Virus record (IMG/VR): IMGVR_UViG_3300009108_000751
Span: 1 to 64,000 of that record
Length of the DNA stretch: 64,000 nt
Strand: one strand, 5' to 3'
Origin: a virus
In this document: positions 28,882-36,045 of the stretch, one piece after another
How positions within the stretch are numbered: the first letter of the stretch is position 1
Layout: each line of letters opens with the position of its first letter
Notes under the pieces: generated by a model
Told to the model about the DNA's origin: nothing
Database searches by the model: none
Seen by the model: only the letters and a program-made list of their open reading frames with translations
Position numbers and translations under genes: made by a program

Positions 28882-30813
28882 ATGACTAAATCTAAATTTG
28901 CTGATTTAATTAGCCAGCAGAGATCTGAAAAGAAGGATGTATCCTTTAAGGGTACTTTTCTAGAATATCTGGAAGTTGTTGAGAAAAATCCAAAGATTGC
29001 AGCCTTGGCTCATAGAAGACTTTTTGATGTTCTTGCAGAAGACGGTATTGAAGTACTAGATGAAACAGATGAGAGATGCCGCCGCCTATTTGATAGTGAA
29101 AAGACAAAGACTTACAACTATTTCCAACCGCATTTCTTCGGCATGGAAAGATCTCTAGCAAAAGTGATGAGATTCCTCAGTTCTGCTGCTATGAAGGGTG
29201 AGGAAAGTCGACAAGTACTTCTACTCCTAGGCCCGGTCGGCGCCGGAAAATCTGCCCTGATCGAACACATTAAAAGAGGCCTAGAAAGAGCAGAGCATAT
29301 CTATCATTTAGATGGCTGCCCAATCAGAGAAGAACCTCTACATCTCGTACCTCGCTCTCTCCGCAGCAAGTTTGAGGAAATGCTCGGCATTAAAATAGAA
29401 GGCGATCTTTGCCCTGTATGTCGACACCGACTTTTAGAAGAGTTTGGTGGGAAATATGAGAATTTTCCTGTAAAACAATCCTCTTTCTCAATTAGAGGTA
29501 GAAGAGGTGTAGGTGTTGTACCCCCTGTCGATGCCAACACTCAAGATACTTCAATTCTTATAGGCTCAGAGGACATCTCGAAGTTGGATCTGTATCCCGA
29601 GGATGATCCCAGAGTGCTTTCCTTGAACGGGGCCTTTAATGTTGGTAACAGAGGTATCGTTGAGTTCGTAGAGGTCTTTAAGAATGAGATTGAATTTCTA
29701 CACACAATGATCACGGCAACACAGGAGAAGGCAGTTCCCTCTCCTGGTAAAGGTGCCATGATTTACTTTGACGGTGTCATCCTTGCACACTGCAACGAAG
29801 CGGAATGGAACCGATTTAAATCCACACACACAAATGAAGCTATACTTGATCGAATCGTCAAGGTTAATGTCCCGTACTGCCTAGAACTTGACGAGGAGGT
29901 AAAGATTTACCAGAAGATGTTGAAGATGTCTGATTTCGATGCCCACATTGCACCACACACACTTGAGGTTGCATCGATGTTTGCAGTTATGTCTCGATTA
30001 AAACCTTCTGGTAAAGTTGATCCTTTGGTTAAGATGAAGATTTATAACGGGGAGGACATCATCGAAAAGGGAAGAGTCAAGAAGGTCGACATCAAAGATC
30101 TTCGTGAGGAATCCCGCGATGAAGGTATGACCGGTATCTCAACACGCTTCATCACCAAAGCGATCGATTCAGCGCTTTCTGATTCTGATAGAAATATGGT
30201 TACCCCAATTTCAGTTAGAGATTCCCTTATCAAGCAAGTCAAAGAACAGATTATCGATGAGGAAGCTAGAGAGCGCTATCTCCAATACCTTCAAAAAGAT
30301 CTTCATGAAGAATACTTAAGGATCTTGGAGAAGGAGATTACCAAGGCTTTTGTAAGTGCTTACGAAGAACAAGCAGAGGCCCTTTTTGATAACTACCTTG
30401 ATCATGCCGAGGCTTATGTTAATAAGTCAAGAGTAAAAGATAAGGTGACACGTGAAGAGATGGAGCCAGATGAAAACTTCATGAAATCCATCGAGGAAAA
30501 TATTGGCATTACAGGCTCTGCTAGAGACGGATTTAGATCTGATGTTACTACTTACATGTTTACTCTTCTTCGCGCTAAAAAGAAGATTGACTGGAAAGCT
30601 TATGGCCCTCTCAAGGAAGCCATTGAGAATAAACTGATGTCATCTGTAAAAGATATGTCCAGAATTGTTACAAAGTCAAAATCCCGCGATAATAAACAGC
30701 AAAAGAAATACGGTGATATGGTGTCTACGCTTATCGAAGACTACGGCTACAATGAAGATTCTGCAGAAGAAGTAATTAAATTTGCGGCCAATAATCTCTG
30801 GAGAGATGGTTAA
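28882..30813 (+). CDS. prkA: PrkA/YeaG serine protein kinase (AAA+ domain)
   Basis: 643 residues, the same length as E. coli YeaG (644). AAA+ Walker A GPVGAGKS (117-124), MIYFDGVILAHCNEAEWNRF as sensor region, ILDRIVKVNVPYCL as arginine-finger part; PrkA-specific C-terminal domain with REEMEPDENFMKSIEENIGI and NKLM. PrkA phosphorylates protein targets and, with YeaH and SpoVR, is induced by nutrient stress; proteolytic activity was also proposed. Full length with motifs intact, so probably active. A short gap (47 bases) with its own ribosome site separates it from spoVR. Confidence 0.93.
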   Translation: MTKSKFADLISQQRSEKKDVSFKGTFLEYLEVVEKNPKIAALAHRRLFDVLAEDGIEVLDETDERCRRLFDSEKTKTYNYFQPHFFGMERSLAKVMRFLSSAAMKGEESRQVLLLLGPVGAGKSALIEHIKRGLERAEHIYHLDGCPIREEPLHLVPRSLRSKFEEMLGIKIEGDLCPVCRHRLLEEFGGKYENFPVKQSSFSIRGRRGVGVVPPVDANTQDTSILIGSEDISKLDLYPEDDPRVLSLNGAFNVGNRGIVEFVEVFKNEIEFLHTMITATQEKAVPSPGKGAMIYFDGVILAHCNEAEWNRFKSTHTNEAILDRIVKVNVPYCLELDEEVKIYQKMLKMSDFDAHIAPHTLEVASMFAVMSRLKPSGKVDPLVKMKIYNGEDIIEKGRVKKVDIKDLREESRDEGMTGISTRFITKAIDSALSDSDRNMVTPISVRDSLIKQVKEQIIDEEARERYLQYLQKDLHEEYLRILEKEITKAFVSAYEEQAEALFDNYLDHAEAYVNKSRVKDKVTREEMEPDENFMKSIEENIGITGSARDGFRSDVTTYMFTLLRAKKKIDWKAYGPLKEAIENKLMSSVKDMSRIVTKSKSRDNKQQKKYGDMVSTLIEDYGYNEDSAEEVIKFAANNLWRDG

Positions 30814-30827
30814 ACCCGCGTGGAAAA

Positions 30828-32153
30828 ATGAGATCCCGAGTAGAGAGAAAAAATCTAAAGAAGGAATCAAGACAGTTCTTAAAAAACCTTGAAGCTCTTA
30901 CTCGTATTCAAGAGCGCAACTCAAAGGTTGCATTTTTAATGTCTAATTCCCCAAGAACTTCTGGAAGCATTCTTCTTTCTTTGCTTTCTTATTCACCTGC
31001 AAACAGAACTGAAAATATTTTCAAGCAGATCGTGATTAATCACGTCTTAAAATGTGAAAAAACATCTGCAATGTCATCTTCTACTATGATTAAAATGCTT
31101 ATAGACCTAACCAGGAAATCTGATAATCTAAGCAGCATGGGTATCAAAGATAAAGAAAAATCTATAAGAAAAGATGTAGATGACATATTTGATGCCATTC
31201 AGGAAAAAATGTCTAGGCCAACTTTGAGAACCTTAGAGGATTACCTAAAAATAAATTTTGACAAAACAACATCTTCTCTTGTTTTGGAGTCTCTAAAATT
31301 ATCAGGAATGTCAGGAAAGTTATCTTTTGAGCATAGCAATATTCCTAATCCCATTATAGAATCTAATGCCAGCTATATCTTTGAAATAGAACCAGACCCT
31401 AACCTTCTTTTACAGTCAGACTTCATGTGGGCAAAAAAAGATGTTTCTGTCTTGTGCATAGAAGGCTTTATAGAAAAAGTTTCCGAAATAGATGTAATAC
31501 TTTCTTCATTAGCAGAAAGAAAAGGTAATGCAGTCATTATCTGTCTCGGATACTCTCCTGAAGTTGTCTCAACTATTATAGCGAACAACGCCCGCGGAAC
31601 ATTTAATGTAATGCTTTGTAAGCCCAGCCAAGAAGAAGAAGCCATAAATGATATTTTCGACATGTCAGCCGCATCAGGATCATGCTTCTACGGATTCCAG
31701 ACAGGTACAATATCTACTTCATTTTCTCCCGAGCACCTAGATAGCACAAATGAAGAGGTCGTAATAACTGAGAATAAGATAAGCATCAAAAGCTCTATAT
31801 CCAAGAATTCTGCTAACACAAGGGCAGAAAAGATAAGAGAGCAGCTCGGTGAGAGTGATTTAAAAGATGACTACCTTAAAAGAAGAATAACCTCGCTTAC
31901 ATCCAACCAGGTTAAAATAAATCTGCCTGAAAAAACGTCACAGGAAAAATTTAGTCAAATTGAGAAAATTGATACTGCACTTAGATGTGCCAATGCGATT
32001 ACTAGATTTGGGATAATCGATATTCCGGAATCAAGCATTATACCAGGTAGCGGACGACAGATAGCATCTTCAATTTACATTGGATGCAAATATGGATATG
32101 AATTATTTAAGCAGTTATCTTCTATCGACACTGCGATCGTTTTAGATGACTAA
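30828..32153 (+). CDS. divergent, shortened GroEL-like chaperonin, apparently ATPase-dead
   Basis: 441 residues (GroEL 548). By eye, three stretches line up with GroEL: KQIVINHVLKCEKTSAMSSS with the segment ending in GDGTTT; an apical part (EGFIEKVSEIDVILSSLAER, AVIICLGYSPEVVSTI, NNARGTFNVMLCKPS) with REMLPVLEAV, LLIIAEDVEGEALATLVV, NTMRGIVKVAAVKAP; and RAEKIREQLGESDLKDDYLK, ALRCANAITRFGII with [34 protein letters not shown]. The catalytic GDGTTT is SAMSSST here, Asp398 appears to be Thr, and AGGG is lost. A fold-retaining, non-ATPase chaperonin is inferred. It directly follows prkA (14 bases). Confidence 0.6.
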   Translation: MRSRVERKNLKKESRQFLKNLEALTRIQERNSKVAFLMSNSPRTSGSILLSLLSYSPANRTENIFKQIVINHVLKCEKTSAMSSSTMIKMLIDLTRKSDNLSSMGIKDKEKSIRKDVDDIFDAIQEKMSRPTLRTLEDYLKINFDKTTSSLVLESLKLSGMSGKLSFEHSNIPNPIIESNASYIFEIEPDPNLLLQSDFMWAKKDVSVLCIEGFIEKVSEIDVILSSLAERKGNAVIICLGYSPEVVSTIIANNARGTFNVMLCKPSQEEEAINDIFDMSAASGSCFYGFQTGTISTSFSPEHLDSTNEEVVITENKISIKSSISKNSANTRAEKIREQLGESDLKDDYLKRRITSLTSNQVKINLPEKTSQEKFSQIEKIDTALRCANAITRFGIIDIPESSIIPGSGRQIASSIYIGCKYGYELFKQLSSIDTAIVLDD

Positions 32154-32164
32154 GGAGAGAAAAA

Positions 32165-32386
32165 ATGAGTTTGCAAAATGATGTAACTTACAGCGTAAAA
32201 GCAATTATCGAAGAGGTAAAAGCACAGATTGAAAGAAATTTCAATACAGCAATCAACAATAATATGCTGACTATCGACAAGGAAAAGCTTCCTGGAATTT
32301 GTAAGCTTGCTAATGATTCAGTAGATCAGGCTTTCATTGAGAAATCTGACTTGCTAATTAACGCTCTTAGACGCCATAGCAAGTAG
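32165..32386 (+). CDS. hypothetical helical protein, 73 aa
   Basis: ATG 32165 behind AAGGAGAG, 11 bases after the chaperonin-like gene. Wholly helical (YSVKAIIEEVKAQIERNF; LANDSVDQAFIEKSDLL). It is not GroES-like: no mobile loop and no beta-barrel pattern. No family recognised. Confidence 0.6.
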   Translation: MSLQNDVTYSVKAIIEEVKAQIERNFNTAINNNMLTIDKEKLPGICKLANDSVDQAFIEKSDLLINALRRHSK

Positions 32387-32390
32387 TTTA

Positions 32391-32867
32391 ATGAAAAGTG
32401 CTGAGAAGCATTTAATTCAATGCCACTGTATTCTGCCCCAGTACAGAGGCAAGCCAGACCCTGTTTTTCATAAGTTTACAGTTTTTTCTATTCTTGAAAA
32501 CGATAAGGTAGTTGAAAAGCTGGCACAGTGTCCAAACTGCGGCGTCATTCACAAAGTTGTAGATGTTTGCAAAAGTGAGATTGCGTCAGGAAAAGATGAA
32601 ACAAAGTCTATCATTGAAATTAAAGACATTAAGTTCGGATTACCACCTCGCCTAGTTGAAATTCTAGAATCCTATAGCTGTGATCTTCCTGCATGGGAGC
32701 ATGCACAGTTTATATTAGATGAAAAAAGGTGGGGAGAAAAAGTAAGAGTTTCCTACGAGGAAAATGAGGATGATACTTTTGCAAAGTTTCTGGTATTTGT
32801 AGATGAAGACCAGTATAGGATATCTTCGTCATCAAGTCAAAGCTTTTTAGGAGATAGTGATGAGTGA
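32391..32867 (+). CDS. conserved phage-type protein with zinc-knuckle, 158 aa
   Basis: Contains HLIQCHCILPQYRGKPDPVF, VFHKFTVFSIL, CPNCGVIHKVVDVCKSEI and ILESYSCDLPAWEHAQFIL. This sequence style (CHC-ILPQ, CPNCG, ESYxCDLPxWEH) recalls hypothetical proteins of marine T4-like phages, judged from memory and not checked. A cysteine-based metal site is likely. Function not known. Overlaps the next gene by eight bases. Confidence 0.65.
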   Translation: MKSAEKHLIQCHCILPQYRGKPDPVFHKFTVFSILENDKVVEKLAQCPNCGVIHKVVDVCKSEIASGKDETKSIIEIKDIKFGLPPRLVEILESYSCDLPAWEHAQFILDEKRWGEKVRVSYEENEDDTFAKFLVFVDEDQYRISSSSSQSFLGDSDE

Positions 32868-33114
32868 AATAAAGAAATACGGTGAAAATGATACTGATAA
32901 ATGGGTAAAAGAAATGTCTATGTCTCGAGAGATAGTCCTAGAAATTCTTAGGCATGGCGTAAGTCAATCCCAGATAAATCAGATAATTGGCCTCCTGGCT
33001 CTTGAGCTTGAGAATAGAGAGCTTCTAACAGGATATAGAGGCATCTATAAGATGTCCCAAGGTGAAACAGTCGAGGGTGTTAAATCTACCTCAAAGATTA
33101 TTCTAGATAGCTAA
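32860..33114 (+). CDS. hypothetical helical protein, 84 aa
   Basis: ATG 32860 is preferred over GTG 32857; TAGGAG lies six bases upstream. Helical (MSREIVLEILRHGVSQSQIN, LLALELENRELLTGYR). A short HTH-like or RNA-polymerase-binding accessory protein is conceivable because it sits among phage regulators, but no family is recognised. Confidence 0.55.
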   Translation: MSEIKKYGENDTDKWVKEMSMSREIVLEILRHGVSQSQINQIIGLLALELENRELLTGYRGIYKMSQGETVEGVKSTSKIILDS

Positions 33115-33157
33115 AATACATACATTTCAATATTTACTCTTCGATGAGGGCTCTCAA

Positions 33158-33868
33158 ATGACAAGAGTGAATAGATTGCTTAACAGGAATATCTGGGACA
33201 CGGTCTGCGATGATCCTTCGTGCGGTGAATTCAAAGTAGAACTCAAACCTGAGATAAGAAAAGCGCTTCTTAGAATCGCGTATGACTTTCTTGAGTCGAT
33301 TGATCCTAAGATGACATTTACTGATATCACGCTCACAGGATCTATGGCAAACTACAATTATACAGACCAAAGCGATCTGGATCTCCACATACTTTTTGAT
33401 TTCTCTTCAATGGGGGAAACCGGAGAACTCATTCAAGATCTTTTCAATGCTAAGCGTCGATTATGGAATGATGCACATGATATAAAGATTAAGGATCACG
33501 ACGTTGAACTCTACGCACAAGATTCTAAGGAGCCCCACCATTCTACAGGGGTTTTCTCTGTTTTAAGAAACAAGTGGCTTGTCGTCCCCCAGAGAACCAA
33601 TCCTGAGATCGACGAGGAGTATGTCCTTAAAAAATCACAAGATATTATGGATAGAATAGACCATGTAGTAGAATTAGAAGAAAAAAGAAAAGCCCTGGAT
33701 ATTGCCAAAGACAAGATTATGAAAATGAGAAAAGCAGGTCTTGAGAGAAAAGGCGAATTTGCTGAGGAAAATTTAATTTTTAAAACTCTGCGAAACACCG
33801 GGTACATTGGAAAGTTAAACGATGCCATACGTAATGAATATGATCGTTCTGTTTCATTAGATCAATAG
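33158..33868 (+). CDS. nucleotidyltransferase-fold protein, 236 aa
   Basis: The active-site pattern LTGSMANYNYTDQSDLDLHI has GS (61-62) and DLDLH (73-77), matching the GS...DxD core of the DNA polymerase beta-like nucleotidyltransferases, with a third carboxylate expected in VELYAQD (about 115-121). C-terminal helical, with EEKRKALDIAKDKIMKMRKA. Such proteins act as tRNA-modifying, antitoxin-like AMPylating or small-molecule transferases. Substrate unknown. Upstream of the Hc1-like gene. Confidence 0.75.
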   Translation: MTRVNRLLNRNIWDTVCDDPSCGEFKVELKPEIRKALLRIAYDFLESIDPKMTFTDITLTGSMANYNYTDQSDLDLHILFDFSSMGETGELIQDLFNAKRRLWNDAHDIKIKDHDVELYAQDSKEPHHSTGVFSVLRNKWLVVPQRTNPEIDEEYVLKKSQDIMDRIDHVVELEEKRKALDIAKDKIMKMRKAGLERKGEFAEENLIFKTLRNTGYIGKLNDAIRNEYDRSVSLDQ

Positions 33869-33889
33869 CTACGCGAAAGGAAGTAGGAA

Positions 33890-34072
33890 ATGAGCAAAGT
33901 CATAGATAAGTGGGAAGAATTGAAAGTTCTGATAGAGAGCTTGGAGCTGGATATTCACAAGAATGCCCGAGGAAACAAAAGTGCAGGAACTCGTGCACGA
34001 AAAGGATTGCGTCTCTTGAAGAACGCAGCAGCAGACTTAGTCAAGACTTCGCTAGAAGAAGGCAAAGACTAA
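33890..34072 (+). CDS. Hc1/histone H1-like DNA-binding protein, 60 aa
   Basis: The sequence KNARGNKSAGTRARKGLRLL followed by KNAAADLVKTSL matches the histone-H1-like Hc1 pattern (N-K-AGTRARK-L..LK...) known from chlamydiae and Bacteroidetes-type small histones. The N-terminal part is an acidic helix (EELKVLIESLELDIH). It would bind and compact DNA. AGGAAG ribosome site before ATG 33890. It directly precedes the tmRNA gene (14 bases). Confidence 0.6.
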   Translation: MSKVIDKWEELKVLIESLELDIHKNARGNKSAGTRARKGLRLLKNAAADLVKTSLEEGKD

Positions 34073-34086
34073 ATTTAAACTTTGAT

Positions 34087-34408
34087 GGGGCCGACACGGT
34101 ATCGACGTGGTCGGATGTTGAAGGTGATGCAAGTCCTGGAGGTGCCCGGCCAGGTAAAAAGGCACAAAATAATAATCGCAAACGACGATTTTGATATATA
34201 CGCAATCGCTGCTTAAAAACCAGTAGATGTGTGAGGCGGCAACAGCCAATAAACAGAAAGTTGCTTGAGATAAGGTTCGACTTACTCCTTTTAAAAGTAA
34301 GCATTTTTTTGAGATGAGCTTGCTGGAGCCAAAAACCAGCTAAACTTGTAAATGAATCCCTACAATTGATGGTTGCGGACGCGGGTTCGATTCCCGCCGG
34401 CTCCACCA
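34087..34408 (+). ncRNA. ssrA: tmRNA (ssrA), complete one-piece form
   Basis: The 5' end GGGGCCGACACGGTATCGACG and the 3' end CCCGCCGGCTCCACCA are tmRNA ends. The acceptor GGGGCCG pairs with CGGCTCC and has a G3-U70 wobble, the alanine identity signal; T-arm GCGGG-TTCGATT-CCCGC; CCA encoded. A tag frame starts at GCA 34178 and ends at TAA 34214-34216: ANDDFDIYAIAA. Length 322 nt, normal for one-piece tmRNA (about 350). It rescues stalled ribosomes and tags nascent peptides for proteolysis. Between tag and 3' end the sequence should hold pseudoknots, not resolved by eye. Confidence 0.95.
34178..34216 (+). other. tmRNA tag reading frame ANDDFDIYAIAA
   Basis: Resume codon GCA (34178-34180), stop TAA (34214-34216). 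Twelve tag residues against ten in E. coli (ANDENYALAA). The start AND is kept; the end is YAIAA, where YALAA is usual. The C-terminal AA should still be read by ClpXP-type proteases. Confidence 0.9.
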
Positions 34409-34440
34409 TTGTTTATCAAAATAAATAGAAAGAAAGATAC

Positions 34441-34683
34441 TTAATCAGGAAGGGAAGACTTAAGCTTGCCCAGAATACTTTTCTCTATTTGGCAGATTCT
34501 CATTCGTGTCAAGTCAAACACTTCCCCAATTTCCTGCAATGTCTTAGGACCTTCTTTGGCACTTATCAAAACACAATTAAAGTCTTTTTTGCAGTCGATC
34601 CAATTTTTACACTCTTTTTTGCGACATGGCATGTTTTTATCAGAGTGCGCATCAAAACATGTTTGCTTTAAAAAAATACTCAT
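34441..34683 (-). CDS. small sigma-70 region-4-like protein, 80 aa
   Basis: Reverse strand, opposing the tmRNA. The C-terminal part (TLQEIGEVFDLTRMRICQIE followed by KSILGKL) is the helix-turn-helix of sigma-70 region 4, which recognises -35 boxes. The N-terminal half is cysteine-rich (CRKKECKNWIDC, then CVLI) rather than sigma region 2 or 3. It could be an anti-sigma-like competitor or an alternative sigma fragment redirecting host RNA polymerase. A GG purine ribosome site is not distinct. Confidence 0.75.
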   Translation of the reverse strand: MSIFLKQTCFDAHSDKNMPCRKKECKNWIDCKKDFNCVLISAKEGPKTLQEIGEVFDLTRMRICQIEKSILGKLKSSLPD

Positions 34684-34710
34684 AAATTTAACTCGAGAGA
34701 CGGAGACATT

Positions 34711-36024
34711 GTGAAAAAGACATTTATTCTTGATACTAACGTTCTTCTCTATGATGCAGAATGTCTGCTGTCCTTTGATGATAATAATATAATCATTCCT
34801 CTAATTGTTTTAGAAGAATTAGATGATCATAAGCGCAGACCTGACGAAGTAGGAAAAAATGCGCGAAAATCAGTTAGGCTTCTCGATAAGTTTAGAGAGA
34901 AAGGATCCTTAAGCGAAGGGATCGAGCTGGATAGCGGCGGAACGCTTACTATCCTGGGAAGCGAACAGATTACATGTCCTTTCCCAGCAGACTTAGATAA
35001 AAGCTCTGTAGATAACGTAATTCTTGCGATGACAAAATGCCTCCAAGATACTCGAGAAGAAAAAGTAATACTTGTAACAAAGGACATAAACGTAAGAGTG
35101 AAATGTGATGCCCTGGGAATCACATGTGAAGATTTCAATAAGCACAAGATAATCGACAAATCAGAAGGGCTTTACACAGGGGTAAGGAGGCTAAGTGCGC
35201 CGCAATCCTTGATTGACAAAGTCTATACAGATCGAGAGATACCTGTCCCTGAAGAAATCATTGGTGAAGAACTTTACGCAAACGAATTCATAGTAATGAA
35301 AGATGAAAGTACCGGTCAGGGCTCAGCAATCGTTCGACATATTAAGAAATCTAATACGCTCAGACTTATTCCAGAAATAAAAAGCTCCTGGGGCTTAATT
35401 CCTAGAAACAAGGAGCAGAAATTTTCATTTGATATACTTTTCGATGACAATATTAAGCTCATTACGTTGGTAGGAAAAGCCGGAACTGGGAAAACGTTGC
35501 TTGCAGCATCTGCAGCACTAGAGCAAGCATTCTCTAAAGACGGTAAGTATAAAAAGGTGGTTATCTCCCGCCCCGTCCAGGCTGTAGGCAAAGATATCGG
35601 ATATCTCCCGGGAGATATCTACGATAAGATGGCACCCTGGATTGCACCAATAAGGGACAATCTCCGGTATCTTTTCGGAGACGATAAAGACACGCTGGAC
35701 ATGTACATTGAAAGCGGAAAGATAGAGATTGAAGCCATAACTTACATCAGAGGAAGATCGATCTCCGACGCGATTATAATAATTGATGAAGCACAAAATC
35801 TAACAACTCATGAGCTTAAGACAATCATCACCCGGGTAGGTGAAAACACAAAGATAATATTGACAGGTGATGTTGATCAAATCGATAATACATACCTGGA
35901 TGCCACATCAAACGGCTTAAGTTACACGGTGGAAAAATTTAAAGAATATGATATTTCTGCACATGTAACGCTCTTAAAGGGTGAAAGATCAGAGCTGGCA
36001 AGCTTAGGCGCTGAAATCCTATAA
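34711..36024 (+). CDS. phoH: PIN-PhoH fusion ATPase (PhoH2 type)
   Basis: 437 residues, GTG start behind GGAGAC. The N-terminal PIN nuclease reads FILDTNVLLYD (5-15), VLEELDDHK and AKCL-type distal acids (DKSSVDNVILAMTKC). Then comes a PhoH ATPase: Walker A GKAGTGKT (255-262), RPVQAVGKDIGYLPGD, IIIDEAQNLTTHELKTIITRVG and GDVDQID. PhoH2 proteins are sequence-specific RNA helicase/ribonucleases. A common gene of large myophages. Divergent from the sigma-like gene and 300 bp from the tmRNA, so an RNA-decay role next to ribosome rescue is a reasonable inference. Confidence 0.92.
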   Translation: MKKTFILDTNVLLYDAECLLSFDDNNIIIPLIVLEELDDHKRRPDEVGKNARKSVRLLDKFREKGSLSEGIELDSGGTLTILGSEQITCPFPADLDKSSVDNVILAMTKCLQDTREEKVILVTKDINVRVKCDALGITCEDFNKHKIIDKSEGLYTGVRRLSAPQSLIDKVYTDREIPVPEEIIGEELYANEFIVMKDESTGQGSAIVRHIKKSNTLRLIPEIKSSWGLIPRNKEQKFSFDILFDDNIKLITLVGKAGTGKTLLAASAALEQAFSKDGKYKKVVISRPVQAVGKDIGYLPGDIYDKMAPWIAPIRDNLRYLFGDDKDTLDMYIESGKIEIEAITYIRGRSISDAIIIIDEAQNLTTHELKTIITRVGENTKIILTGDVDQIDNTYLDATSNGLSYTVEKFKEYDISAHVTLLKGERSELASLGAEIL

Positions 36025-36045
36025 TTTAATCTCCTGCACGTTATA

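Noticed and set aside
32165-32386. GroES partner for the chaperonin-like protein
   Set aside because: All-helical with no mobile loop or beta-barrel pattern.
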